A DNA stretch of 21,030 nucleotides from a virus: positions 1 to 21,030 of the IMG/VR virus record IMGVR_UViG_3300043430_000015; one strand, given 5' to 3'. Below are positions 1 through 9,221 of the stretch, piece after piece; within the stretch, counting starts at the first letter, position 1, and every line of letters starts with the position of its first letter. Under the pieces are notes generated by a model. That model did no database searches. It saw only the letters and a list, made by a program, of their open reading frames with translations, and was not told the origin of the DNA. The translations under genes and the position numbers were made by a program.

Positions 1-3000
1 CAGGCCCACAGCATTGAAGTTGTGGGCAGCCATACGATAAGTGCCCGGTGCTTGAGTTGCTTGAGTGGTTTCCGACTCACCAACGATCACCGATACCCGA
101 GCCATGAATATACTCAGGGCGGTTTCCATGGCAGGCCCACGGACACCGAACACGATGGTGGAGATGGCACGGAAGAATTGCTGAGCCTTGTTCTTCAGGG
201 CAGCAAAACCTTTTTCCACCATAGGCACAGCAGCCATGGCTTTCTGGAAAGCAGGGTTGGTCATCCCCCATGCCACGAACTCTTGCAAGGTACTGACTGC
301 TTCGCTGTGCTCAGCTTCCAGTAGAGGCTTCAGCTCTTTACGTAGGGCTTCCAGATCAGCCACAGCAGCCAGTACTTCAGCACTACCATGACCTTTCTCA
401 GCTTGGTCAATGATCCAGGCCACCATGGCGTGCAGAATTTCATGCACGACCAGCTCAGTAGTCACCCCAGACCCACCCATGGAAGTGCCACGAATACCCA
501 AATGAGCTTTGCCATCAGCATCAACGTGATACCAACCATAGGCATCCTTGGCTTTCTCAGGAATCTGGGAATCCGAGGTGGCATAGACAATCGGTAGACC
601 TTGGAGCTGCTTGATGCCGCGCTTCAGGATTTCCCGGTACAGCTTACCCATGGTGTCACCGTCTTGAGGTGTACCAATGCTGTTGAACAGCTTGGCCGCT
701 ACTTCATTGGCGGTGATCCCCTCGGTTTGCAGCAGGGCATCCAGGTCGAAGTCAGTTACCTGAGTACTACGGGTTTTCTTAGCAGCAGTTTTTGCTGCTA
801 CGGGAACCTTCTTGGCAAAGACGATCTCGTCCAACTGGGCAGCAATTGCCAACAAAGCCGGGTCGATTTTCGGAGACAGAGCATCCCGTTTCTTGGCAGC
901 CAGATTGTTGAAGCTGTTGGGTACATCGAAGATACCAGCAGCGATGGTGTATTGATCCACCACAGCCAATTGGCTCAGACCATCCAAACGGTTGTAGTCC
1001 GCTTCATGGGCAAAACGGGCTGCACGCTGAACCAGAATCGTAAATGACACGGGGTCTTTACGGTCTTCTTTCTGGGAGTTGAGCAGTTCCCCTAGAGCTT
1101 CCTTACTGATGTCACCCGGATTCTGTTCGATGTAGGCCGCGAAGCCCTTCAGAGTACGCTCCAGCGATTCGTAACTTTCACGGGGCAGCGAGTGATTCAG
1201 CAGCATATCCATCACTTGCTGGTTCATGGCTTGGCCGGCAGCAGCCGCATCATGCAGAGCACTGAGTACAGCGTCATGCACCCCCATCAGATTCAAGGCA
1301 GCCAGTACTTCCACGATGGTGTTGCCATCGAGAGACTGCACACTGTTGGCCATAATGGATACGCCTGGGTTCGACTCCACACGCATTACAGGTTTGGATT
1401 TGTGGTTGGTTTTTTCACCGTTGACCACCCCTTTCACATCCGTGGTGTGGGTAGGGCTGTTAGAGGCTTTGCGGGCCGACTTGGACACGTAGATGCCAGC
1501 ATCCAATTGACCATCTCGCTTGGACAGAGCCGTGTTGATGCGCGGTTCCATGTCCTTGATAGCTTCCAGGGCCGGAGCTTTTTCAGCTGGAGTCAGTTCA
1601 CGCAGCGGTTGGCGTACTTTCTTTTTCTCGAATACCGGACGACCTTTTTTGTCTTTGCCGATCACTTTATCGGTATCAACAGTGATCCACTGGAAATCAA
1701 TTTCACCCCAGTCCATCAGCTGTTCAGTGAGGTCATCAAGAAGTTTGGTACGAACCATGTCGTACATAGTCCAGACACCGTTAGCCTGACGCACCATCTG
1801 CTTACGGGCGTCCATGTAGCCCTTAAAGTCTTCATTGATGGTGTCTTTAACAGCTTTGCCTATCGACTCTTTGAACTCTTCACGGAGATTACTCAGTGCT
1901 GCGGCTTCCATAGGTGTTTCCATAGCCTGTTCCAGTTCACCCGGGAACAGGTATTGAGACATCCCTGACATCTCCTTCAGGTCTTCTTGGTACTGTGCCC
2001 ACGCAGCAACACCAGTGAGTTTCTGAGCACCGTAGGCTTTACCTTCAGCGATCTGACCCATGGTCTTGTAGACGTTCTCGATGAACACATCGGTCATCTT
2101 TTCCACGGTGGTTTCCAGACCAGAACCGTAGATGAGGGTGGTCAATGGATTTTTGACCAGATCACGCCCAGCCTTAGAGATGCTGTTGTCTTCGTTCAAC
2201 GGCGAACCAAGAAGATTGAACAGGGCGTCCAGCGACTTCTGTTCAAAGCCGCGACTCAACAGACGCCCAATCAGACTCGAAGCAGTGCGTTCATACAGGT
2301 CGTAGTTACCCGGCTTCCATTGACCGAAGCTGCGCACTTGACTCACATGCGTGTAGAAGCCACCCATGGCGGCGAAGGTACTGTCCATCACACCCAGCAG
2401 CCACATACTCAGCATTGGGCCGTTGGTCTTACCATCCACTTCAGAAGTCACAATGGCTTTGAAGCTGGATTCCCCTGCTGCTTTAGCGTTCTCATACTGA
2501 GCCAGAGCAACCAATGCCTCGAAGCCGTGCAGCTTTGTCTTGGACTTCAAGACTGCATTGGCAATGGTTGCCTGTGCTTCTTTCGACAGCTTCTGCTGTT
2601 CAACAGGCAGAGCTACTACCGGGCGTAGGGCTGCTACAGCATCAACAATGTGTTTTGCTGTATCCAAGTCGTTGGTCATCTTGTCCCAGTTGGCCAGCGA
2701 TACATCATCCGACTGACTGTCGGTTTTGGCACCCAAAGCCTCCATCACACGCAGCTTGAAATTATCCAAGCTGGTTTGATTCTTGTTCGGGGCAGAGCCA
2801 TCAATCACCACCTCAGACTCCCAACCCACAGGGGATACGAGGAAACGTGCGATCTTACTGGTCTGCATGTTGGCCCATGAACCGGTGTAGCCGATACGGC
2901 TATTCTTCCACTGGTCAGGCAGGGAGAAGAAGTTACGGAATGGGGTGCCCAGGGCACTCAGGTGCATCCACAGGTCTTGCAGCTGTTCCAGTTCACGACG

Positions 3001-6000
3001 CAGGTTATCGTTCGCAGCCTGAGCAGACTCACGCAGCTCTGCGTGCATTACCAGTTTCTCGACATTCTCGATACCGGCAATGTCTTCAAGGAAGCCTTGT
3101 TCAGCACTAATCAGCATGGTCATGGCAGGACGGAACGACATCTGCCGACTGGCAAACTTAGACATTGCCCGCTTAACCGACTTGGAGACTTTCTGAAGAC
3201 CACCATTGGTGTCTTCTTGAGTCACTTTTGGTGGCTCAAGCAGGGGCATCTGTTGGGCACTTTCCATACCGAACAGGGTAGCCAGTACACCACCGGTACC
3301 TTTGGACACACTCTTGATGCGTTCCAGGGGTTCGATCAGCTTCTTACCATCACGAGGTACTGACACGAAGATGTCAGTACGGAACTTGTTGATGGTGTCA
3401 TCGCCAGCAGCCCCTTCATCTTCAGAGGCGTCTTCTTCATTGACAGAATCAGCTGGCTTGCCTGCATAGGTACCAATGTCTACTTCATTCAGTTGAAGGA
3501 GATTCAGCTCTACTAGCATGTTCAAGGCATGGGCACCCAGATGGGCACGTAGACGCTCCAACTCACCAACAGGGGTGTTTTCGTCTTTGATCTTGATGCC
3601 CAACGAATCAGTAATGAACTGCCCGAGTTTGTTCTCGATAGCAAAACGACGGGCCAGCATAGGGCGCAGTCGGTTACGCACATCACGTCCAACGTCAGTC
3701 TCTTTAGGGAGACCCAACATCATGGCGATTTCTTCGTTGGTACGGTACATCGGGGTATTTACTTCTTCTGCCAGCAGAGCAAAGGCACCAGCAGCCATAG
3801 CAGTCAGGAAGTTTGCATCGAACTTGCCGTCTTCATTACGGAAGAACTCCACGGGTTCACGGAAATACCAGTCCTTGTTAGGCAGCCCTTTCTTGTTCAG
3901 CGAAGGGGGAATCACCTTGTTGATGGTTTCCACGAACTTGTCATGGGCTTGAATGAACAGGGCCACCAATGGGGCTTGAGCTTCGGTCATACCATGGCTC
4001 AGGAACTCATCCATGAGGATGTCTCCCACTTTTACATGGGCCATGAAATTCGACACTGCCACCAACGGACGTGGGGTAGTGGAATGCAGGGATTGAGCCA
4101 CCTGTTTGAAGTAGGCAGATAGCAGATTCTTTTCACGGAAAAGATTAGCAGTAATGCGATCTACCACAGCTTCTTTGAACGCAGTCAACACACCTGCGGT
4201 TTGACCCAGGTAATCAGACTTGCGGGCCTCCGTCTTCGCTACACGGCCATCTACCCATGATTGAGTACGGCGGGCTGCCTCAGCTGCGTCTGCTTCTTCA
4301 GTTTGCTTTTGTTCAGCCGCTTTCAGGTCTGCTTCTGCCTTACTGACTTCTTCCTCGAAGTCGGCATCTTGGCTTGCCGGTGTCTCTTTCTGCTCCAGTG
4401 CCCCAATTTCTGGTGAGCTGTCAGACGTGGCATTCAGTTGGGGGGTGGATTCTTTATCGTTAAGCGGGGTCAGCAGTTCATCGGTAAGGTTCAAGGCTTC
4501 AATCAGTACGCTATTCGGTACGGCTTGGGAACCCAACACCTCGTTCAACAAACGCAGCAGTGTGTCTGCCAGTTCACGTAGTACGGAAGTGCCATTCTTT
4601 ACGGGGATGCGAGAAAAGACCACTTGTGCGCGTTTGTCCGTCAGCGCATAGGTCAAGAACTCATGCCGGGATTCCAACGAATTGTTTATCCGTTCCCGTA
4701 CATTAGCAGGCAAGGCTTTGCCCGCTTTGGTTTTCATCCAGTTGCGTACCTGCTGTTGCAGATGATCAACCTGAGCCTGAAGCTCTTTATTGGTTTCCAG
4801 CAGGTCATAGGTGAGGGCATGCACCATCTCATGGATCAGGGTGTCTACCACTTTAGAAGCTTTCAGCTGACGCCCTGCTGCCTGATGACGCAGGGCAGAT
4901 TCAGCGATGTTGATCTGAATAATTCGAGATTTCGGGTGATATAGGCCAGCTTCGGGGCGTTTGCTGTTCTTCTCAGGGGTGAAGAGTTGTACATCCGTAA
5001 TGGCCTGAATAATGGGATTACCCAGCAGACGCTCAAACAAGGCTACTGTAGACGCACGACCATTAGCACGCACCCAGTCTGTCAAATCTTTGGGTACCAC
5101 AGCATTTATAGAGTCCAACCGAGATGTCAGGTCTTGTAAGGCATCCACCTCTTTAGACTCTTCGGATACCGATTCAGCCTTCGGAGCACTTACCGGCTGT
5201 GCCGATGTTTCTTCATCCGACAGCTGAGTAACATCCTTCGGGGTTTGTACCGGGAGAGGCTTTGGTACTTTCTTCGTGGCAGAGGAGGCTTGAGCACGTA
5301 CAGGGCGAGCAATCTTCATAGCAGCAGACATTTCAGCTGCCGAGGCTTCTAGTGCTTTGACTTCCATTTCTACTGCGTTGAGCAGGTTGCCGGAGTTCCG
5401 TGCAGAGATGTTTACCCCACCCTTTTTACGCACGGCATCCCAGCTCATACCTTTCGGTGCAACAACCCATTTACCGGTGTTGTTGCCCACTGGCAGGAAC
5501 GAATAGGTCTTGGTACCGCCGGCTTTTTCGCTGGCATCAAAGGCACGAGAGAACAGGTTGAATTTGGCACGATGACCTTCAGTGAACCGGGTCAATTCAC
5601 TCAGAGCACGAGTAGCCTGTTCGGTGTTACCTGTTTTGTGCGCAGTATCGAAGTCCTTCTGGTAGTCGTTCAGGCCAAAGTTGCCATTACCCCCGGAGAA
5701 TACCTCCTTGCTTACACCTTCAACATCCTTCAAGGCATTGATAGCACGGCGGGCATCAGCAGCTCGGGTCAGGAAAGAGCGTTGTTCAGTACTCAACACA
5801 TTGGAAGTGTTGGAAGCCAAGGCTTCCAGCTGCTCAGGCGTAACTTTGCTGGAGCGATTCATGGCTAGAGTCATCACTTTGCTGGTGGACTCAGTGGCTT
5901 TTGCTACAACGGTTTCATCGGCTTCGGTGATGTCGGTATCTGCCTCGGCCACAGCTGCGTCGATGTCTTCTACAGTGGTCAGGCCACTGAGTTCATCACG

Positions 6001-7896
6001 CCAGCTTTTTACAGCTAGCTTCATGCTGGCAACCTGTTCCCGGGTTGCTTCAAAGTCCTGAACCAGTGCCTCTCGATCAGTCTCAGTGGCATCTTCAGGG
6101 AGGGCTTTGACTGCTTCTTCTTTGACAGTCAGTTGCTGTTCCATTACACCAACCAGACCTTCCCCGTACTGCACGTAATCTTCTGGATCAACGTCGTCTT
6201 CAGTGGTCTTGGTGTAGTGGTGCATGGCTGTGATAGCAGCCGTAGGGTTGAAGGTGTCGGCATTGAAGTCGATCAGCTTATCCACATCACCTGTGGTCTT
6301 GGCCTCTTCAAAAGCCGCTACCTTGGCTGCATCAGCATCCACAACACCTTTAGCCTTGTCTTTAAGGGAATCGGCCTGATTACCTAGGGCAGTTAATGCA
6401 CCACCAGAAACAATATCCCCGGTCTGTACCAGCGTTTCGATACCACCTTTCAATCCACCACCCACGATCCCACCAATACCTGCTGCCTTGGCAATGGTGT
6501 TGAAATCGAAATCAGTGTTCAGCTTGGAGAGGTTTTCTTCCACTGCAGTCTGATACCCCTCAGTTGGGGCTTCAGAAATAACACCGGAAGCTACTGCAGC
6601 AGGTACACGCCCAAGTTCTTTGGCAGCTGTTACCAGTTTCCCTGCTTTCACTTGGGTGAACGCATCCCCCATTACCTTACTGAGTGGCCCTTTTAAGGGA
6701 CTCAATGTCAGCATGTCGCCAACCTGTTCAGCAGCTGCGGCTGACAAACTCCAGCCAAGCATTTCAGTGGCTTCAGCTTGAGTAGGCAGCTTGCCTTCAT
6801 TCTTGGCTTGATATTCTTCCAACCCTTTACGGTAGATGTCTGCACCGTAGGCAAGGTTGGTTTGAGCCATCATCAACTGACCGGTTTTGCCTGCAGCACC
6901 CAAGGCCAGTTGGGGTACGTTCTCTGCAATGTATTCCAGTGCAGCGTCTGGGTTATCCAGTGCATTGGCACCAAAATCTTTAACCAGACCGGCAATGCCT
7001 TTACCCGTTTCGAGTAGGGCAGAACCAGTATCACCCTTATCCCATGCAGCACTTGCTGCGGTGAATGAAGCCTTATTGGCTTCCACCGAAGCATTCATAT
7101 CGGCGTTGAGGACATCACGTTTGAGCGGGTTTATCACCCCTTCAGTGATACCTTCGATGGATTTATCGACAGTGCCAGCGAACTTCAAAGCGTTTTTTGC
7201 CGCCTCGATACGTTCACGAGGAGAGAGTTCTTGTTCAATCAGACCCGCATCTTGATAGTCAGACGGGGCGAAGGCCAAAGCACCAGTAGGGTTCTGGGCA
7301 ACATTACGTTGCTCAGGCCGTACATCTAGTGCCTTTAGCTTTTCTGTATCGGGGGCTACCAGAGCTTTCTGCTGGTTACGTAATTCCAAACGACGTGCAG
7401 CAGCCTCAATTGGCCCCAGTTTCCCCGACATTACATCGAATTGTAGGGCTGTTTCAGCCGATTTCAGCCCCTCAACTTGAGACTTGTAGCCCTGTTCAAC
7501 ATCATACAAGGCCCGCATTTCATCACTGACACCACTCAGTTGTGCGTCAGCAAATGCAGTGGCCGGGGCACTTGCTACATCGCCAACAAGACGGGCACCA
7601 CCTGTCGCTATGGAAGCCCCTTCCTGTGTTCGACTGCCCCAAAACGTGTGCAGGTCATCGTCGCTTACAATTGCTTGTTCATTACGAGCATCTGCTGCGA
7701 GCTTTTCCTGCTCCAACAAGAATACAGCCCGATCATGATTTTTCCATGGATCAGGAACTGTGGCCCCACCCGACATCCCAGAACGCTCTGCAAGAAGTAT
7801 TTTTTTGGCAGCAGATTTAGCTTCCAACTTGTCTAACTTTTGCTCAGTACGATCAATAGGTGCATTGATACCAGGGAGTGTCGGTAAAAGGGCCAT
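1..7896 (-). CDS. Virion RNA polymerase (N4 gp50-like), giant, C-terminus beyond window
   Basis: The frame is open for 2632 codons from ATG at 7896 to the window edge. The start follows GAGG by 7 nt, 14 nt after the upstream gene. Single-subunit RNA polymerase motifs appear in order: SRIGY (R1667, matching T7 R425); motif A DGKTNG (D1821, matching D537); motif B R1911-xxx-K1915 ending Y1923-G1924 (T7 R627, K631, Y639); VQSLDG near 2186-2191 (T7 VHSQDG); motif C HDA (D2208, matching D812). The D1821-R1911 spacing equals T7's 90 residues. N4 vRNAP has about 3500 residues with its core at 998-2103; scaling puts this core near 1244-2363 (inference). Two HExxH zincin-like regions flank it (984-1084 and 2454-2546). 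The N-terminal region has alternating hydrophobic and charged helices and a glycine-rich stretch (473-485). Expected role: packaged in the capsid, injected with the DNA, and transcribing early genes. About 1000 further residues may lie outside the window. Confidence 0.93.
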   Translation of the reverse strand, partial: MALLPTLPGINAPIDRTEQKLDKLEAKSAAKKILLAERSGMSGGATVPDPWKNHDRAVFLLEQEKLAADARNEQAIVSDDDLHTFWGSRTQEGASIATGGARLVGDVASAPATAFADAQLSGVSDEMRALYDVEQGYKSQVEGLKSAETALQFDVMSGKLGPIEAAARRLELRNQQKALVAPDTEKLKALDVRPEQRNVAQNPTGALAFAPSDYQDAGLIEQELSPRERIEAAKNALKFAGTVDKSIEGITEGVINPLKRDVLNADMNASVEANKASFTAASAAWDKGDTGSALLETGKGIAGLVKDFGANALDNPDAALEYIAENVPQLALGAAGKTGQLMMAQTNLAYGADIYRKGLEEYQAKNEGKLPTQAEATEMLGWSLSAAAAEQVGDMLTLSPLKGPLSKVMGDAFTQVKAGKLVTAAKELGRVPAAVASGVISEAPTEGYQTAVEENLSKLNTDFDFNTIAKAAGIGGIVGGGLKGGIETLVQTGDIVSGGALTALGNQADSLKDKAKGVVDADAAKVAAFEEAKTTGDVDKLIDFNADTFNPTAAITAMHHYTKTTEDDVDPEDYVQYGEGLVGVMEQQLTVKEEAVKALPEDATETDREALVQDFEATREQVASMKLAVKSWRDELSGLTTVEDIDAAVAEADTDITEADETVVAKATESTSKVMTLAMNRSSKVTPEQLEALASNTSNVLSTEQRSFLTRAADARRAINALKDVEGVSKEVFSGGNGNFGLNDYQKDFDTAHKTGNTEQATRALSELTRFTEGHRAKFNLFSRAFDASEKAGGTKTYSFLPVGNNTGKWVVAPKGMSWDAVRKKGGVNISARNSGNLLNAVEMEVKALEASAAEMSAAMKIARPVRAQASSATKKVPKPLPVQTPKDVTQLSDEETSAQPVSAPKAESVSEESKEVDALQDLTSRLDSINAVVPKDLTDWVRANGRASTVALFERLLGNPIIQAITDVQLFTPEKNSKRPEAGLYHPKSRIIQINIAESALRHQAAGRQLKASKVVDTLIHEMVHALTYDLLETNKELQAQVDHLQQQVRNWMKTKAGKALPANVRERINNSLESRHEFLTYALTDKRAQVVFSRIPVKNGTSVLRELADTLLRLLNEVLGSQAVPNSVLIEALNLTDELLTPLNDKESTPQLNATSDSSPEIGALEQKETPASQDADFEEEVSKAEADLKAAEQKQTEEADAAEAARRTQSWVDGRVAKTEARKSDYLGQTAGVLTAFKEAVVDRITANLFREKNLLSAYFKQVAQSLHSTTPRPLVAVSNFMAHVKVGDILMDEFLSHGMTEAQAPLVALFIQAHDKFVETINKVIPPSLNKKGLPNKDWYFREPVEFFRNEDGKFDANFLTAMAAGAFALLAEEVNTPMYRTNEEIAMMLGLPKETDVGRDVRNRLRPMLARRFAIENKLGQFITDSLGIKIKDENTPVGELERLRAHLGAHALNMLVELNLLQLNEVDIGTYAGKPADSVNEEDASEDEGAAGDDTINKFRTDIFVSVPRDGKKLIEPLERIKSVSKGTGGVLATLFGMESAQQMPLLEPPKVTQEDTNGGLQKVSKSVKRAMSKFASRQMSFRPAMTMLISAEQGFLEDIAGIENVEKLVMHAELRESAQAANDNLRRELEQLQDLWMHLSALGTPFRNFFSLPDQWKNSRIGYTGSWANMQTSKIARFLVSPVGWESEVVIDGSAPNKNQTSLDNFKLRVMEALGAKTDSQSDDVSLANWDKMTNDLDTAKHIVDAVAALRPVVALPVEQQKLSKEAQATIANAVLKSKTKLHGFEALVALAQYENAKAAGESSFKAIVTSEVDGKTNGPMLSMWLLGVMDSTFAAMGGFYTHVSQVRSFGQWKPGNYDLYERTASSLIGRLLSRGFEQKSLDALFNLLGSPLNEDNSISKAGRDLVKNPLTTLIYGSGLETTVEKMTDVFIENVYKTMGQIAEGKAYGAQKLTGVAAWAQYQEDLKEMSGMSQYLFPGELEQAMETPMEAAALSNLREEFKESIGKAVKDTINEDFKGYMDARKQMVRQANGVWTMYDMVRTKLLDDLTEQLMDWGEIDFQWITVDTDKVIGKDKKGRPVFEKKKVRQPLRELTPAEKAPALEAIKDMEPRINTALSKRDGQLDAGIYVSKSARKASNSPTHTTDVKGVVNGEKTNHKSKPVMRVESNPGVSIMANSVQSLDGNTIVEVLAALNLMGVHDAVLSALHDAAAAGQAMNQQVMDMLLNHSLPRESYESLERTLKGFAAYIEQNPGDISKEALGELLNSQKEDRKDPVSFTILVQRAARFAHEADYNRLDGLSQLAVVDQYTIAAGIFDVPNSFNNLAAKKRDALSPKIDPALLAIAAQLDEIVFAKKVPVAAKTAAKKTRSTQVTDFDLDALLQTEGITANEVAAKLFNSIGTPQDGDTMGKLYREILKRGIKQLQGLPIVYATSDSQIPEKAKDAYGWYHVDADGKAHLGIRGTSMGGSGVTTELVVHEILHAMVAWIIDQAEKGHGSAEVLAAVADLEALRKELKPLLEAEHSEAVSTLQEFVAWGMTNPAFQKAMAAVPMVEKGFAALKNKAQQFFRAISTIVFGVRGPAMETALSIFMARVSVIVGESETTQATQAPGTYRMAAHNFNAVGL
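259..537 (-). other. Second zincin-like metallopeptidase domain of the vRNAP
   Basis: Residues about 2454-2546 of the giant protein lie just C-terminal to the predicted polymerase core. The pattern is GWYH at 2454-2457, a strand ending LGI, then VVHEILHAM with H2485, E2486 and H2489 as the zinc and catalytic residues. LQEFVAWGMTNP follows, with E2539 as candidate third ligand 50 residues after H2489. This is the layout of phage zincin-like domains (gluzincin type). The substrate is unknown. Confidence 0.72.
1237..2904 (-). other. Polymerase palm/fingers motifs within the vRNAP
   Basis: This is the part of the giant protein (residues about 1665-2220) holding the catalytic motifs. D1821 and D2208 are the predicted metal-binding aspartates, K1915 and Y1923 the fingers residues that contact the incoming nucleotide, and R1667 the DxxGR-type arginine. 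After motif C the second aspartate D2216 lies 8 residues on, as D820 does after D812 in T7. The A-to-C spacing of 387 residues is closer to N4 (392) than to T7 (275), which fits the N4 branch of the family. All key residues are present, so the enzyme should be active. Confidence 0.9.
4645..4947 (-). other. First zincin-like metallopeptidase domain of the vRNAP
   Basis: Residues about 984-1084 of the giant protein lie N-terminal to the polymerase core. The pattern is GLYHPKSRIIQINI from residue 984, then LIHEMVHALTYDLLE with H1022, E1023 and H1026, a helical stretch, and HEFLTYALTD with E1079 as candidate third ligand 53 residues after H1026. Order and spacing mirror the second domain (GWYH, HEILH, EFVAW), which suggests duplication or two related modules. 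Confidence 0.72.
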
Positions 7897-7910
7897 CAAA
7901 CATCCTCAAG

Positions 7911-9218
7911 TCATTTCAGATTCTTCAAGATATTACCCTGAATCATCTGCAATTGCTTCTCCATCCGTTTGGTTGCTGCTTTTGAGGATGCTGTATCAAC
8001 TTGTTTACGCAACTCGGTGTATGCAACGTAATCACTGAGAGCATTGGTCATTTTGGATTGAAACCCATTAAAGTCCATGGTGTCATCACCAAAAAGGGCC
8101 TCATCTACACCAGAACTTTTCAGTGCTTGTTCTACTACTGGACCAAGGTTAGTGATACCTGCAGCTTCCAAAGAGCCTTTATGTTTTTCTTTGAAAGTTT
8201 TCAGGTGAGTCTTGATCAGGTTGGAGGTTTCATCCTCTTCACCTTTAACCCGAGGAAAGATACTAGCAATGGCTTCGTCTTCAGTGACCTTAGTAGCTTT
8301 AGGGTCACTGTAACGATTCTTTGTGAGCTGTTCCTTTGCCAGCTCAGCAGATTTGGTCATAGCTATCAGCTCACTATCTGATGATAACAGTGCATCCTGC
8401 TCTGCAGTCAGGCCAGTGCGAGTTTGATAGGACTTCTGCAAGGCTTCTAAACCAGCATTGACCACATCATCACGAAGACCCTTTTCTTTGGCAGAAGTAA
8501 GGTAGGCTGAGCGCGCACTAGCGAAGTCAGCGGCACCATTCAGGGCCTGATCACCAAGGTCAATGGCCACACGACGTTGGGTAGTTTCAGCCCACTGATC
8601 CTCCCAATCCTTAGTTTCACGTTGATCACGCGCAATATCCAAACCCAGTTGACGCTGAGAGATGGCCAACTGGCTTTTAGTGTTGTCTTGGTTGAACTGA
8701 ACATCACCACGTTCTAATAGACGATTTGTGAAGGGGGACTCATCAGTGCCCAGTACCCGAGAGGCTTTCCAGTCAGCTGCTTCTTTCAGCTTACCTGCGG
8801 CCACGAGGTCATCAAACACTGCTGCATCCGGACGTGCATCACGGTTGATCTTGTCGTCACCGTACTGGTTCTGCGCAGCAATACGCTTCATCAGCACATC
8901 TGCTTGGGCAGCTTCTGCACCACGCACAGCATCACGGTCGATCTGACCACCGAACTGAGCCTTCAATGCTTGAAGCTGGCCAGCCTCTTGAGCAGCCGCC
9001 AACTCTTCAGGCGTCTTGTACTGAGCCAGACGATCAAGGAACTGGTCAGTGTTGACCTCTTTTTGAGTGTCCCAGTTCTGCTGGTTCACCTCATTACGAG
9101 AGTCGATGATTCCATTGAAGCCGGTGAAACCATCGTTCAGGGCACGGCGAGCCGACTCGAAGAGCACAGCAGCTCCACGAGTCGGATCACTTTCCACGTT
9201 ACGCCAAGTGATAGGCAT
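7911..9218 (-). CDS. Internal virion protein, 435 aa (N4 gp51-like by position)
   Basis: The protein starts MPITWRNV at ATG 9218, 3 nt after the stop of the preceding gene, with a G-rich ribosome-binding site (GTGGGGGG) about 8 nt upstream. It is mostly helical, rich in Ala, Glu, Lys and Gln, with no signal peptide or membrane segment, and no cysteine was noticed. The section around residues 45-130 has long amphipathic helices (QFLDRLAQYKTPEELAAAQE and following). There is no recognisable enzymatic motif. It sits directly before the virion polymerase gene, where N4 gp51 lies, so an internal or ejected structural role is inferred from context. It could instead act as a chaperone for packaging the polymerase. 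The gene is certain; the function is not. Confidence 0.85.
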   Translation of the reverse strand: MPITWRNVESDPTRGAAVLFESARRALNDGFTGFNGIIDSRNEVNQQNWDTQKEVNTDQFLDRLAQYKTPEELAAAQEAGQLQALKAQFGGQIDRDAVRGAEAAQADVLMKRIAAQNQYGDDKINRDARPDAAVFDDLVAAGKLKEAADWKASRVLGTDESPFTNRLLERGDVQFNQDNTKSQLAISQRQLGLDIARDQRETKDWEDQWAETTQRRVAIDLGDQALNGAADFASARSAYLTSAKEKGLRDDVVNAGLEALQKSYQTRTGLTAEQDALLSSDSELIAMTKSAELAKEQLTKNRYSDPKATKVTEDEAIASIFPRVKGEEDETSNLIKTHLKTFKEKHKGSLEAAGITNLGPVVEQALKSSGVDEALFGDDTMDFNGFQSKMTNALSDYVAYTELRKQVDTASSKAATKRMEKQLQMIQGNILKNLK

Positions 9219-9221
9219 GGG

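Noticed and set aside
1246-1257. Second HDA (D2216) as polymerase motif C
   Set aside because: Alignment with T7 HDSFG places D2208 at the catalytic position and D2216 at T7 D820, so the first HDA is motif C.
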